Shown piece by piece: positions 27,387 through 37,012 of a stretch of 64,000 nt of DNA. The notes beneath the pieces are model-generated. The model saw only the letters and a list, made by a program, of their open reading frames with translations. It searched no databases and had not been told where the DNA came from. Every line of letters begins with the position of its first letter. Position 1 is the stretch's first letter. The position numbers were made by a program, and so were the translations under genes. Source of the stretch: Methylococcus capsulatus str. Texas = ATCC 19069 (GTDB taxonomy: Bacteria > Pseudomonadota > Gammaproteobacteria > Methylococcales > Methylococcaceae); the NCBI RefSeq assembly GCF_000424685.1, contig NZ_AUKJ01000016.1, positions 372,001 through 436,000 on the forward strand. The letters are read 5' to 3'.

Positions 27387-27902
27387 ATGCTTTCCCGCTT
27401 GCCTGAATTCGTCGATCCGCTGAGGTTCGCCGACAAGTGTCGCCGGGTAGCGGGCGAATTGTCGCTGACGCTTTTCGATCGAATCGAAGAGTCCTTGTTT
27501 GAAAGGGCCGGAAACGTCCGGGTTGCACTGGATTTCGGCAAGGACGGTCGATGGTCGGTGGTAACCGGTACGGTTGAAACGGATCTCGTGCTGCGGTGTC
27601 AGCTCTGCCTGGATCGGCTGCCATGGCCGGTGCGGTTACGGGTCGCGCTGGGTGTCGTGGCCTCGCTGGAGGAGGCTGACCACCTGCCGGCGTCTTACGA
27701 GCCGCTGCTGTTCGATGGCAGAGCGCCGATCCGCCTGTCCGACCTGGTTCAGGATGAGCTGGTGCTGGCCATCCCGTTGATACCGCAGCACGCAGCCTGT
27801 GGGGATGCCGCGCCGCTTGGGCCGCGGGCGGAAAAGGGAAAGAGGGAAAACCCGTTTGCCGTGCTAGAGCAATTGAAAAACAACGATAGCAAGTCTTCTT
27901 AA
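27387..27902 (+). CDS. yceD: YceD family 23S rRNA accumulation protein (DUF177)
   Basis: A 171-residue DUF177 protein. SRLPEFVDPLRFADK aligns with the family N-terminus; LRCQLCLDRLPWPV carries the Cys pair, and LVQDELVLAIPLIPQH with NPFAVLEQLK ends it. It is needed for normal 23S rRNA levels in several bacteria. It overlaps a strong promoter so closely that the transcript would have almost no leader. rpmF follows after 9 bases. Confidence 0.93.
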   Translation: MLSRLPEFVDPLRFADKCRRVAGELSLTLFDRIEESLFERAGNVRVALDFGKDGRWSVVTGTVETDLVLRCQLCLDRLPWPVRLRVALGVVASLEEADHLPASYEPLLFDGRAPIRLSDLVQDELVLAIPLIPQHAACGDAAPLGPRAEKGKRENPFAVLEQLKNNDSKSS

Positions 27903-27911
27903 GGAGTCATC

Positions 27912-28106
27912 ATGGCTGTTCAACAAAATCGCAAGACCCGTTCGAAGCGCGGCATGCGGCGGTCGCACGACGCATTGAGCGCGAGTGCCCTGTCCGTCGA
28001 GGCGAACACTGGCGAAACCCATCTGCGCCACCATGTGAGCCCGGACGGTTACTATCGTGGTCGTCGCGTCATCGCGCCGAAGCACGGCGACGAGACTGAA
28101 GAATAA
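27912..28106 (+). CDS. rpmF: 50S ribosomal protein L32
   Basis: A 64-residue L32. [20 protein letters not shown] is the standard N-terminus and [19 protein letters not shown] the C-terminal core. The zinc-type Cys residues are absent. The RBS is AAGGAG, 7 bases before the ATG. It lies between yceD and plsX, the usual order linking translation and lipid synthesis. Confidence 0.97.
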   Translation: MAVQQNRKTRSKRGMRRSHDALSASALSVEANTGETHLRHHVSPDGYYRGRRVIAPKHGDETEE

Positions 28107-28184
28107 GCATAGACCCTCCGGTCTGACGGTTCGTTGCCTTTCTATATCGACTCTTGATGGCGATGCATGCGGCGCGGTGACGGT

Positions 28185-29204
28185 ATGACGACCATCGCAT
28201 TGGACGCGATGGGTGGTGACCACGGGCCCAAAGTCGTGGTGCCGGCGGCCTTGGATAGTTTGGAGCAAAACCCTTCGCTGCGGTTGGTGCTGGTCGGCGA
28301 CGAGTCGGTGCTGAGAGAGTATCTCAAGGATACCCGGCGTCGGTTCGGGGATCGGTTGAGGGTGCATCATGCCTCGGAGGTCGTGGAAATGCACGACCAG
28401 CCTTCCAAGGCGCTTCGCAACAAGAAGGACTCGTCGATGCGGGTGGCCATCGATCTGGTCAAGCAAGGCGATGCCGACGCCTGCGTGAGCGCCGGGAATA
28501 CCGGCGCGTTGATGGCAATCGCCAAGTTCGTTCTCAAGACCCTGCCAGGCATCGACCGGCCAGCGATCATCGCGGCCGTTCCTTCCATGACGGGGCATAC
28601 CCATGTCCTCGATCTCGGTGCCAACGTCGATTGCACTGCCGAGCACCTCTATCAGTTTGCGGTCATGGGTTATGAGCTGGTCAGGGCAGTGGAGGAGCGG
28701 GAGCATCCCACGGTCGGTCTTCTCAACATCGGCGAAGAGGAGATCAAGGGGAACGAGCAGGTGAAGCGGGCCGCCGAGCTGCTCAGCGGAGCCCACGTCA
28801 ACTTCGTCGGCTTCGTCGAGGGCGACGACATTTTCAAGGGCAGCGTCGACATCGTCGTAACCGACGGTTTCGTCGGAAATGTCGCGCTGAAAAGCAGCGA
28901 GGGTCTGGCGAAAATGATCTCTCATTTCATCAAGCGGGAGTTCTCCAGCAGTTTGCTGACCCGGCTGGCCGGCCTGATCGCGCTGCCCGTGCTCAATGCC
29001 TTCAAGCACCGGATCGACCCGCGCCAGTATAACGGTGCCAGTCTCCTGGGCTTGCGCGGCATCGTGATCAAGAGCCACGGCAACGCGGATCGCTTTTCTT
29101 TTGCCAATGCCGTTACGATCGCTGTGAAAGAAGTCGAGAAAGCCGTTCCGCACCGTATCGGCGAGCGGATGACGGATGTGTTCGCCGCGAGGAATCTGGC
29201 GTGA
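28185..29204 (+). CDS. plsX: Phosphate acyltransferase PlsX
   Basis: A 339-residue PlsX starting [50 protein letters not shown] and [16 protein letters not shown] are family motifs. It makes acyl-phosphate from acyl-ACP for phospholipid synthesis with PlsY. An ATG 18 bases upstream (28167) is an alternative start. Its stop overlaps the fabH GTG by 4 bases, suggesting translational coupling. Confidence 0.97.
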   Translation: MTTIALDAMGGDHGPKVVVPAALDSLEQNPSLRLVLVGDESVLREYLKDTRRRFGDRLRVHHASEVVEMHDQPSKALRNKKDSSMRVAIDLVKQGDADACVSAGNTGALMAIAKFVLKTLPGIDRPAIIAAVPSMTGHTHVLDLGANVDCTAEHLYQFAVMGYELVRAVEEREHPTVGLLNIGEEEIKGNEQVKRAAELLSGAHVNFVGFVEGDDIFKGSVDIVVTDGFVGNVALKSSEGLAKMISHFIKREFSSSLLTRLAGLIALPVLNAFKHRIDPRQYNGASLLGLRGIVIKSHGNADRFSFANAVTIAVKEVEKAVPHRIGERMTDVFAARNLA

Positions 29205-30166
29205 GCCGTTACTCCCGCATCGCGGGCACCGGCGGCTACCTTCCCCGGCAGGTGGTGACCAACGACGATCTCGCCATGCGGGTCGAGACGTCGGACGAAT
29301 GGATCGTCGAGCGCACTGGCATCCGCCGCCGACACATCGCGGCTGCTGACGAAACGGCCTCCAGCATGGCCGAGATTGCCTCCCGGCAGGCACTGGAGGC
29401 TGCCGCCATCGATCCCCACGATCTCGATCTGATCATCCTCGCGACCAGTTCGCCGGACCGGGTTTTTCCCAGCACGGCATGCCTCCTGCAGCAGCGTTTG
29501 GGCGTGCGCAGCTGTGCGGCTTTCGACGTGCAGGCGGCGTGTTCGGGGTTCATCTTCGCGTTGAGCATCGCCGACCAGTACATTTCCGCCGGCAATGCCA
29601 ACCGCGTGTTGGTGGTCGGTACGGAGGTCAATTCGCGTTCCGTGGATTGGGACGACCGCTCGACTTGCATTCTGTTCGGTGACGGTGCCGGGGCCGTGGT
29701 GCTCGAATCTGCCACCGAGCCCGGCATCATGAGCACCCATATCCATTCCGACGGCCATTACCAAGATCTGCTCTATCTGCCCAATCCCGCCAGCAACGGC
29801 GAAGGCAGCGACGAGAGCCGCACCATCCGGATGCAGGGCAGCGAGGTTTTCAAGGTCGCGGTCAACACACTCGGTCGCATCGTCGATGAAACCCTGGAAC
29901 AGAACGGCCTTCAGAAATCTGACGTCGACTGGCTGGTGCCCCATCAGGCCAACATCCGCATCATTGCGGCGACCGCGAAGAAGCTCCAGTTGCCCATGGA
30001 GCGGGTGGTCGTGACGGTGGACGAGCAGGGCAACACTTCTTCGGCATCGATTCCTCTGGCTTTCGACGAGGCCGTTCGCGACGGCCGCATCAAGCGCGGA
30101 CAAACCGTGCTTATGGAAGCCTTCGGCGGCGGGTTCGCCTGGGGCTCCGCTCTTCTGCGCTATTAA
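29201..30166 (+). CDS. fabH: 3-oxoacyl-ACP synthase III (KAS III)
   Basis: A 321-residue KAS III beginning at a GTG that overlaps the plsX stop. The catalytic Cys114 lies in [14 protein letters not shown]; the His is in [11 protein letters not shown] and the Asn near [11 protein letters not shown]. The ending [15 protein letters not shown] is typical. It condenses acetyl-CoA with malonyl-ACP to start type II fatty acid synthesis. Confidence 0.98.
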   Translation: MSRYSRIAGTGGYLPRQVVTNDDLAMRVETSDEWIVERTGIRRRHIAAADETASSMAEIASRQALEAAAIDPHDLDLIILATSSPDRVFPSTACLLQQRLGVRSCAAFDVQAACSGFIFALSIADQYISAGNANRVLVVGTEVNSRSVDWDDRSTCILFGDGAGAVVLESATEPGIMSTHIHSDGHYQDLLYLPNPASNGEGSDESRTIRMQGSEVFKVAVNTLGRIVDETLEQNGLQKSDVDWLVPHQANIRIIAATAKKLQLPMERVVVTVDEQGNTSSASIPLAFDEAVRDGRIKRGQTVLMEAFGGGFAWGSALLRY

Positions 30167-30178
30167 AGACCATTCGTA

Positions 30179-31135
30179 ATGCCCAACATCGACAACAGCC
30201 TCGCTTTCCTTTTTCCGGGGCAAGGCTCTCAGTCCATCGGCATGCTGGCGGATCTCGCCGCAGTCCATCCGGTGGTCGGCGAGACCTTCGCTGAAGCCTC
30301 GGAAGTGCTCGGTTTCGACCTCTGGTGTCTGGTCCAGGAGGGCCCCGAGGAAGAGCTCAACCAGACCGTCAACACCCAGCCGGCGATGCTGGCCGCCGGG
30401 GTCGCGACCTGGCGGATCTGGTGCAGTTTGACCGATCGCCGCCCCGCCTGGATGGCCGGCCACAGCCTGGGGGAGTATTCGGCATTGGTCGCCGCCGGCG
30501 CGCTCGGCTTCGCCGATGCGGTGAAACTGGTGGCCCAGCGCGGCAGACTGATGCAGGAAGCGGTCCCGCCGGGCGCGGGATCCATGGCCGCCATCCTCGG
30601 TCTGGAAGATCCCCAGGTCGTCGCGGCATGCAAAGAGGCATCCACCCGAGATTCGGTGGTGACGCCGGCCAATTTCAATGCCCCGGGCCAGGTGGTGATC
30701 GCCGGCGCGAGCCAGGCGGTGGAGCGTGCGATCGTGGCGGCCAAGGCGCTGGGGGCGAAACGGGCGGTGCTGCTGCCGGTCAGCGTACCCTCGCATTGTG
30801 CGCTGATGGCGCCGGCCTCGGAAAAATTCGCGGCCCTGCTGTCGGAGACGTCGTTCGAATCGCCCCGTGACCGGATCGGCGTGATCCACAACGTCGACGT
30901 CGCCATGCATCCGTCTCCCGAGGTGATCCGGGCGGTGCTGGCTCAGCAGATTTCCCAGCCGGTGCGCTGGTCGGAAACCATCCGCTTCCTCAGCGACCAG
31001 GGCGTGAGGCGCTTCGTGGAATGCGGGCCGGGCAAGGTCCTGGCCGGCCTCAACAAGCGGATCGTCAGCAGCGAAGCGACGCTCGCCATCGTGGATCAGG
31101 ATTCGTTGAATACAGCCTTGGAGTCGATTCAATGA
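30179..31135 (+). CDS. fabD: Malonyl-CoA:ACP transacylase
   Basis: A 318-residue transacylase. LAFLFPGQGSQSIGM is the N-terminal motif, the nucleophile Ser96 is in GHSLGEYSAL, and QRGRLMQEAVPPGAG and VPSHCALMAPA (catalytic His) follow. It loads malonyl onto ACP. It lies 12 bases after fabH and its stop overlaps the fabG start. Confidence 0.98.
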   Translation: MPNIDNSLAFLFPGQGSQSIGMLADLAAVHPVVGETFAEASEVLGFDLWCLVQEGPEEELNQTVNTQPAMLAAGVATWRIWCSLTDRRPAWMAGHSLGEYSALVAAGALGFADAVKLVAQRGRLMQEAVPPGAGSMAAILGLEDPQVVAACKEASTRDSVVTPANFNAPGQVVIAGASQAVERAIVAAKALGAKRAVLLPVSVPSHCALMAPASEKFAALLSETSFESPRDRIGVIHNVDVAMHPSPEVIRAVLAQQISQPVRWSETIRFLSDQGVRRFVECGPGKVLAGLNKRIVSSEATLAIVDQDSLNTALESIQ

Positions 31136-31869
31136 CGGACCAGATAGCCATTGTCACGGGGGCCAGCCGAGGAATCGGGCGGGCGATCGCCCATCGTTTG
31201 GCGCAGGCCGGTCATACGGTCGTAGGCACCGCCACCTCGGAAGACGGAGCCGCAGCGATCGGATCCGCGCTCACCGATGCCGGCCTGAACGGCTGCGGGC
31301 GGGTGCTGGACGTGAGCGATCCCGCTTCGGTCGAGGCCTTCGTGGCCGCCGTCAACGAGGAATTCGGCATGCCGACGATCCTGGTCAACAACGCCGGCAT
31401 TACCCGTGACGGTCTGCTGATGCGTATGAAAGATGAAGACTGGGATGCGATCATCGACACCAATTTGTCTTCCGTCTACCGCATGAGCAAGGCTTGCCTC
31501 AAAGGCATGATGAAGGCCCGTACCGGCCGCATTGTCAACATCACTTCGGTCGTGGGGTTGACCGGCAATGCCGGGCAGACCAACTATGCGGCGGCCAAGG
31601 CCGGTATCATCGGTTTCACCAAATCCCTGGCCAAAGAGATTGGCTCGCGCGGCATTACGGTGAATTCGGTGGCGCCGGGCTTCATCGATACCGATATGAC
31701 CCGCGCCCTTCCGGAGGCACACAAGACGGCCCTGCTGGCGTCGATTCCCCTGGGACGGCTGGGACAGGCCGAGGAGATTGCGGGGGCCGTGGCTTTTCTG
31801 TGCTCCGACGACGCCGCTTACATCACCGGAGAAACCCTCCATGTCAATGGCGGTATGTTCATGCCCTGA
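31132..31869 (+). CDS. fabG: 3-oxoacyl-ACP reductase
   Basis: A 245-residue short-chain dehydrogenase. TGASRGIGRAIAHRL binds NADPH, NNAGITRDGLLMRM is the NNAG region, and the Ser-Tyr-Lys triad lies in ITSVVGLTGNAGQTNYAAAKAG. The end (SDDAAYITGETLHVNGGMFMP) is characteristic. It reduces 3-oxoacyl-ACP in each elongation cycle. The ATG overlaps the fabD stop (ATGA). Confidence 0.98.
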   Translation: MTDQIAIVTGASRGIGRAIAHRLAQAGHTVVGTATSEDGAAAIGSALTDAGLNGCGRVLDVSDPASVEAFVAAVNEEFGMPTILVNNAGITRDGLLMRMKDEDWDAIIDTNLSSVYRMSKACLKGMMKARTGRIVNITSVVGLTGNAGQTNYAAAKAGIIGFTKSLAKEIGSRGITVNSVAPGFIDTDMTRALPEAHKTALLASIPLGRLGQAEEIAGAVAFLCSDDAAYITGETLHVNGGMFMP

Positions 31870-31891
31870 GCGGCTTTTTACGCCAGAGTGC

Positions 31892-31919
31892 TTGTGTTCG
31901 CGGGAATTCACACTAAAAT
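31892..31919 (+). promoter_or_regulatory. Candidate sigma-70 promoter of acpP
   Basis: TTGTGT (31892-31897), 16-base spacer, TAAAAT (31914-31919). It lies in the 92-base fabG-acpP gap and would give acpP its own transcript with a leader of about 36 bases. ACP is needed in great excess over the enzymes around it. Confidence 0.6.
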
Positions 31920-31961
31920 CTCCGCACCTCTAAACTTGAATAACACTGAGGACAAAAAACA

Positions 31962-32192
31962 ATGAGTGATATAGCAGAACGTGTAAAGAAGATCGTCGCC
32001 GAACAGTTGGGCGTGAAGGACGAGATCTCGAACGAGGCATCCTTCGTGGACGATCTGGGCGCCGATTCTCTGGACACGGTCGAGCTGGTGATGGCACTCG
32101 AGGAAGAGTTCGAGTGCGAAATTCCCGACGAGGACGCCGAAAAGATCACTACGGTTCAGCAGGCGATCGATTACATCCAGAGCCATACCTGA
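31962..32192 (+). CDS. acpP: Acyl carrier protein
   Basis: A 76-residue acidic ACP. The phosphopantetheine site is Ser36 in [18 protein letters not shown]. Helix I ([15 protein letters not shown]) and the end [11 protein letters not shown] are standard. It carries growing acyl chains for the fab enzymes around it and for plsX. It appears to have its own promoter, and a hairpin follows before fabF. Confidence 0.98.
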   Translation: MSDIAERVKKIVAEQLGVKDEISNEASFVDDLGADSLDTVELVMALEEEFECEIPDEDAEKITTVQQAIDYIQSHT

Positions 32193-32213
32193 TTCGTCTT
32201 ACCGTTCCATCAG

Positions 32214-32250
32214 CCCCACGGGACAGCGTCATCCAGTGGGGTCTTCTTTC
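32214..32250 (+). terminator. Hairpin with T-rich tail between acpP and fabF
   Basis: CCCCAC (32214-32219) pairs with GTGGGG (32236-32241), followed by TCTTCTTTC. It starts 22 bases after the acpP stop and ends 20 before the fabF GTG. A partial terminator here would keep fabF expression below acpP. Confidence 0.5.
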
Positions 32251-32270
32251 GTTTACCTCCAGGTGTCAGC

Positions 32271-33512
32271 GTGAGCAAGCGTCGCGTCGTCATCACCGGA
32301 CTGGGGATGGTCTGTCCGGTGGGCCTCAATGTCCCCGAGAGCTGGGACAGCATCCTGAACGGCCGCAGCGGAATCGGCCCGATCGAGCATTTCGATGTAT
32401 CCGACTTCGCTACCCGCTTCGGTGGCAGCGTGCGTAACTTCGATGTCACCCGGTATCTGCCCGAAAAAGAAGCCAAGAAGATGGATACTTTCATCCACTA
32501 CGGCATGGCAGCGGGCAGTCAGGCGTTCGAAGATTCGGGGCTGGAGGTCACCGAGTCCAATGCGGACCGCGTTGGCGTCTGCGTCGGCTCCGGCATCGGC
32601 GGGATCACCGGTATCGAGCATGGTTACGGCGTGTTCCTCAAAAGTGGACCCCGCAAAATTTCTCCTTTCTTTGTGCCGGCCAACATCATCAACATGATTT
32701 CCGGCAACCTCTCCATCAAGTACGGCCTGAAAGGCCCGAATTACGCGATCGTCACTGCCTGTGCCACGGCGACTCACAGCATCGGCAGCGCGGCCCGAAT
32801 CATCCAGTATGGCGATGCCGACGTCATGTTGGCCGGTGGTGCCGAAATGGCAAGCTCACCGACGGCCTTGGGTGGATTCATCTCGGCCCGTGCCTTGTCG
32901 CGCCGCAATGACGACCCGGTGCGGGCGAGCCGTCCGTGGGACAAGGACCGCGACGGCTTTGTACTGGGTGATGGTGCCGGCGTGGTGGTGCTGGAGGAGC
33001 TGGAGCATGCCAAGAAGCGCGGTGCCCGCATCTACGCGGAGCTGATCGGCTTCGGCATGTCAGGAGATGCCCATCACATGACCCAGCCGCCCGAGGACGG
33101 CGATGGTGCGGCGCGTTGTATGATGCACGCGATGCGGGATGCTGGAGTGAATCCGGAAGACATCGATTACGTCAATGCCCACGGCACTTCGACGCCGGCC
33201 GGCGATCTGGCGGAGACCCGCGCCATGAAGACGGTGCTCGGGCCGCATGCGTACTCGACGGCTATCAGCTCGACCAAGTCCATGACCGGCCATCTGCTTG
33301 GTGCGGCGGGTGGAATCGAGGCGATCTTCTCTGTCCTTGCGATTCGGGACCGCGTGGTACCGCCGACCATCAATCTGGATACGCCCGATCCGGAATGCGA
33401 TCTGGATTATGTGCCTCATACCGCCCGGGAAAAAGATCTCGAAGTGGTCATGTCCAACTCGTTCGGCTTTGGCGGTACCAACGCCACTTTGATTTTCAAG
33501 AAATTCAGATAG
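32271..33512 (+). CDS. fabF: 3-oxoacyl-ACP synthase II (KAS II)
   Basis: A 413-residue KAS II with a GTG start. The catalytic Cys164 is in [12 protein letters not shown]; the two His are in [12 protein letters not shown] and [24 protein letters not shown] closes the active site. It elongates C4-C16 chains and controls membrane fluidity through cis-vaccenate synthesis. It follows acpP across a possible attenuating hairpin. Confidence 0.98.
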   Translation: MSKRRVVITGLGMVCPVGLNVPESWDSILNGRSGIGPIEHFDVSDFATRFGGSVRNFDVTRYLPEKEAKKMDTFIHYGMAAGSQAFEDSGLEVTESNADRVGVCVGSGIGGITGIEHGYGVFLKSGPRKISPFFVPANIINMISGNLSIKYGLKGPNYAIVTACATATHSIGSAARIIQYGDADVMLAGGAEMASSPTALGGFISARALSRRNDDPVRASRPWDKDRDGFVLGDGAGVVVLEELEHAKKRGARIYAELIGFGMSGDAHHMTQPPEDGDGAARCMMHAMRDAGVNPEDIDYVNAHGTSTPAGDLAETRAMKTVLGPHAYSTAISSTKSMTGHLLGAAGGIEAIFSVLAIRDRVVPPTINLDTPDPECDLDYVPHTAREKDLEVVMSNSFGFGGTNATLIFKKFR

Positions 33513-33569
33513 GCGCTGGAAGCCACCCCAGGCTTCCGCACCTGCTGTCATCTCTGCCGGATTCCGCCG

Positions 33570-34400
33570 ATGAGGGTCCTGGTCAATGGTCGATCCAGCG
33601 GTTGTGTCGATGTGCGGGACCGGGGATTTCAATACGGCGACGGCATCTTCACTACCCTGCGCTTGCGCGCGGGAAAAGCCATGCTGCTGTCTCGCCACTT
33701 CGGTCGTCTGGCAGATGCCTGTTCCCGTCTCGGCATCCGTTATCCGGGGGACGAGGCGCTGTCCGCCGATCTGCGACGGCTGGGATTGGAAGCGGGCGAG
33801 GGTGTCGTCAAGATACAGATCACACGAGGCGTCGGCGGCCGCGGCTATCGGCCCGTGGCGGAAGGGGAGCCGACGCGCGTGGTGTCGCTTCATCCCGCCC
33901 CCGAGTTTCCGCAGGACTATTACCGGTCTGGGGTGAGTGTGACGCTATGCCGTACGCCGCTCGGCATCAATACCGCGCTGGCCGGGGTCAAGCATACGAA
34001 CCGTCTGGAGCAGGTGCTCGGGCGGGGTGAGTGGGCCGATGAGTTCCAGGAAGGCTTGATGTGCGATACCGAAGGCTTTCTCGTGGAGGGCACCATGAGC
34101 AACGTCTTCATGGTGAAGGCCGGTAGGCTCGAGACTCCGCCGATCGACCGCTGCGGTGTGGCCGGTGTGATGCGGCGTCTGGTGCTGGAAATCGCCCGGT
34201 CTCGAGGTGTCGAGGTGAGCGAAAGGCGTATCCGGCCGGAAGAACTGGCAGCGGCCGATGAGATTTTTCTGACCAACTGCGTCATCGGCATTTGGCCGGT
34301 GGCACGGGTGGCGGAGACGAATTACCCGGTGGGCGAGATGACGACGATGCTGAGCCGGGGCTTGGAAATCCATCAGCTGTATGAGGCCGTGGCTGGATGA
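33570..34400 (+). CDS. pabC: Aminodeoxychorismate lyase
   Basis: A 276-residue fold-type IV PLP enzyme. VRDRGFQYGDGIFTTLRL is the family start and Lys141 in AGVKHTNRLEQVL is the PLP lysine; EGTMSNVFMVK and IFLTNCVIGIWPV follow. It releases pyruvate from aminodeoxychorismate to give p-aminobenzoate for folate. It lies between fabF and mltG, as in E. coli, and overlaps mltG by 4 bases. Confidence 0.95.
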   Translation: MRVLVNGRSSGCVDVRDRGFQYGDGIFTTLRLRAGKAMLLSRHFGRLADACSRLGIRYPGDEALSADLRRLGLEAGEGVVKIQITRGVGGRGYRPVAEGEPTRVVSLHPAPEFPQDYYRSGVSVTLCRTPLGINTALAGVKHTNRLEQVLGRGEWADEFQEGLMCDTEGFLVEGTMSNVFMVKAGRLETPPIDRCGVAGVMRRLVLEIARSRGVEVSERRIRPEELAAADEIFLTNCVIGIWPVARVAETNYPVGEMTTMLSRGLEIHQLYEAVAG

Positions 34401-35392
34401 GGCGTACCCTGCTGCTCGCGGTAATGGCGCTGGTGGCCGGCGTCGCGGTGAAGGATTTCATCGAGTCTACCGAGCGGCCGCTTGCCAACACCGAGCCAGT
34501 CGTGTTCGAGATCGCACGGGGACAGGGCCTGAAGGACGTGGCTCTGGCGCTGAAGGAGGCGGGCGTGATCGATGAGCCCTGGTGGCTCATGCTGCAGGCC
34601 TGGAGGGAAGGTCTGGCGCGCAGGCTCCAGTCGGGGGAATACGAGATTCCGCCGGGCCTGGACCGACGCGGGTTGCTGGCTCTGTTCGCTTCCGGGAAAG
34701 TCCGGCAGCATGCCGTGACCCTGGTCGAAGGCTGGACTTTCCGGCAGATGTTGGCGGCGCTGCGGGCCCAGCCGGCTCTCGAGCACCTCGTCACGGCGGA
34801 GAGCGACGGTGTCGTGCTGATGCGGGTGCTGGGAATCCCGGAAGGAGATCCGGAAGGGCGGTTTTTCCCCGATACTTATTTCTTCACCAAGGGCACGTCG
34901 GACGTCGAGATCCTCAAGCGCGCTCACCGGCGGATGGCGACGGTCCTGGCTGCGGAATGGGCGCGGCGGGCGCCGGACCTTCCCTACCGGACGCCGGACG
35001 ATGCACTCATCATGGCTTCCATCATCGAGAAAGAAACCGCCCTGCCCGCTGAAAAGGCCGAAGTGGCCGGTGTGCTGGTCCGGCGGCTGCGCACCGGGAT
35101 GCCTTTGCAGGTCGATCCGACTGTGATCTACGGCCTGGGCGACCGCTTTGACGGCAATCTGCGTCGCGAACACCTCAAGGCGGACACCCCCTACAACACC
35201 TATCTCCATCGCGGTCTGCCGCCGGCACCGATCGCCGCGCCCGGGCTGGCTTCGCTGCGGGCCGCTCTGAACCCGGCACCGGGCGACAGTCTGTATTACG
35301 TGGCACGGGGAGACGGCGGCCACCGCTTCTCGCGGACCTGGGACGAACACCGACAGGCGGTAGAGCTTTATCAAAAGGTCGGGCAGCCGTGA
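34397..35392 (+). CDS. mltG: Endolytic murein transglycosylase MltG (YceG)
   Basis: A 331-residue inner-membrane protein with one N-terminal helix (about 3-18). A LysM-like part precedes the YceG domain: GRFFPDTYFF, the catalytic Glu211 in ASIIEKETALPAE, VDPTVIYGLG, and SPYNTY-like DTPYNTYLHRGLPPAPI. It cuts nascent glycan strands and so sets their length. It overlaps pabC and tmk by 4 bases each. Confidence 0.97.
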   Translation: MRRTLLLAVMALVAGVAVKDFIESTERPLANTEPVVFEIARGQGLKDVALALKEAGVIDEPWWLMLQAWREGLARRLQSGEYEIPPGLDRRGLLALFASGKVRQHAVTLVEGWTFRQMLAALRAQPALEHLVTAESDGVVLMRVLGIPEGDPEGRFFPDTYFFTKGTSDVEILKRAHRRMATVLAAEWARRAPDLPYRTPDDALIMASIIEKETALPAEKAEVAGVLVRRLRTGMPLQVDPTVIYGLGDRFDGNLRREHLKADTPYNTYLHRGLPPAPIAAPGLASLRAALNPAPGDSLYYVARGDGGHRFSRTWDEHRQAVELYQKVGQP

Positions 35393-36015
35393 CACCGGGC
35401 AAATTCATCACGCTGGAGGGAGGCGAAGGCGTCGGCAAGAGCACCAACGTCGATTTCGTCGTGAGCCGGCTGCGCGCCCGAGGCCTGAAGGTCGTCGCGA
35501 CCCGGGAGCCGGGCGGTACCGCTTTCGGGGAAGCGGTACGGGAAATTTTCCTGCGTCAGGACACGGTGCGGCCGGAAGCCGAATTGCTGTTGTTGTTCGC
35601 GGCCCGCGTGCACCATCTTCGGGAAGTGATCGAGCCGGCTTTGCGGCGTGGTGACTGGGTGGTCTGTGACCGTTTCACCGACGCCAGCTATGCCTATCAG
35701 GGCGCCGGGCGTGGTATCGCCCCTGGCGTCATCGATTTCCTGCGGGACTGGATTCAGGCCGGGCTGAGGCCCGATCTGACCCTCCTGCTGGATGCACCGG
35801 TGGACACCGGTTTGAAGCGGGCGCATCAACGCAGCGGTCCGGATCGGTTGGAGAGAGAAGACAGCGCCTTTTTCGCCCGGGTGCGGGAAGGCTATCTGGC
35901 GCTGGCGCGGGCAGAGCCGGGCCGGATACGGGTGATCGATGCCGACCGGCCTCTGGCCCTGGTGCAGACGGCCATCGCCACCCAAGTGGATTCCCTGTTG
36001 GCCGGTCATGTCTGA
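35389..36015 (+). CDS. tmk: Thymidylate kinase
   Basis: A 208-residue kinase with a GTG start overlapping the mltG stop. The P-loop GGEGVGKST is at residues 11-19, the DR(E/F)-type motif is TREPGGTAFGEAVRE, and CDRFTDASYAYQGAGRG binds dTMP. It phosphorylates dTMP to dTDP. The next gene, holB, begins inside its last codons. Confidence 0.98.
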   Translation: MTPGKFITLEGGEGVGKSTNVDFVVSRLRARGLKVVATREPGGTAFGEAVREIFLRQDTVRPEAELLLLFAARVHHLREVIEPALRRGDWVVCDRFTDASYAYQGAGRGIAPGVIDFLRDWIQAGLRPDLTLLLDAPVDTGLKRAHQRSGPDRLEREDSAFFARVREGYLALARAEPGRIRVIDADRPLALVQTAIATQVDSLLAGHV

Positions 36016-37012
36016 CCCCATCGGTCGTTATCCGTGGCTGGCGCCGGCACGCCGCCGGTTGAGGGCGTATCTGGAAGCGGGACGTTTGCCGCAGGGCTTG
36101 CTGATTTCGGGCGCCGCCGGCGTGGGGAAGGGAGTGCTGGCCGACGATTTCGCCCGCCGGCTCCTGTGCGCCAGCCCGCCGGCCGAGGGGGCGTGCGGTA
36201 CCTGCCATGCCTGTCGTCTGGCGGTGGCTGGCAATCATCCGGACTATCTTCACATCGAGCCGGAGGAAGCCGGTAAACGTATCACCGTCGAGTTGGTTCG
36301 CCGGCTGATCGACAGACTTTCGCTCAAGCCGCAATATGGCGCTTCCCGGGTCGTGGTCATCCGTCCGGCGCATGCCATGAACATGGCGGCCGCGAACAGT
36401 CTGTTGAAAACGCTGGAAGAACCCGACCCGCATACGCTTTTCCTCCTCATCAGCGAGCGACCCGCGCAACTGCCGGCGACGGTGCTCAGTCGCTGCCAGC
36501 GGCTGGATGTGAGGCTGCCGGAGCGGGAAGAAGCATTGCGCTGGCTGCGTGGACAGGGGGTCGGGGAAGAGGCAGAGGCCTTGCTGGCGATGGCGGGTGG
36601 TGCACCGGTGCGAGCGGTCGAGCTGCATGGAGGCGATCTGGCGCAGCGCAGAAGAATGCTCTTCGATGACTGGGTGGCCGTGCTCAGGGACGAGAGCGAT
36701 CCGCTCGTGGTGGCCGAGCGTTGGGCCAAGGAGGACGGCGAGACCGTCCTGATTTGGTTGCGCGGCTGGATCGCGGACCTCATCCGTATCAGTAGCACTA
36801 AAGCATCGGTGCCGTTGCGCCTGGCCAATGCCGATCTGGAGCCGGGATTGCGGAAAGCGGCGGCGGGCCTGGATCTCCGTGCCCTGTTCGCCAGCCTCGA
36901 CGGTGTTGATGCGGCCCGCCGCAATCTGGAGGGCCAGGCCAACCGGCAGCTGGTCATGGAAGAGATCCTGATAGACTGGAACCGGTCGAGACCACGGGGG
37001 GCGAGGCATTGA
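36008..37012 (+). CDS. holB: DNA polymerase III delta-prime subunit
   Basis: A 334-residue clamp-loader subunit. The P-loop-like GAAGVGKGV is at 35-43, and the zinc module uses Cys54, 63, 66 and 69 (CGTCHACRL). ANSLLKTLEEPDPHTLFLLI and LPATVLSRCQRL carry the sensor region and SRC motif. It is part of the DnaX clamp loader. The ATG at 36008 lies inside the last codons of tmk. Confidence 0.95.
   Translation: MSDPIGRYPWLAPARRRLRAYLEAGRLPQGLLISGAAGVGKGVLADDFARRLLCASPPAEGACGTCHACRLAVAGNHPDYLHIEPEEAGKRITVELVRRLIDRLSLKPQYGASRVVVIRPAHAMNMAAANSLLKTLEEPDPHTLFLLISERPAQLPATVLSRCQRLDVRLPEREEALRWLRGQGVGEEAEALLAMAGGAPVRAVELHGGDLAQRRRMLFDDWVAVLRDESDPLVVAERWAKEDGETVLIWLRGWIADLIRISSTKASVPLRLANADLEPGLRKAAAGLDLRALFASLDGVDAARRNLEGQANRQLVMEEILIDWNRSRPRGARH

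Noticed and set aside
28922-31132. A 736-codon open frame on the minus strand
   Set aside because: It covers the reverse of plsX, fabH and fabD, three certain genes.
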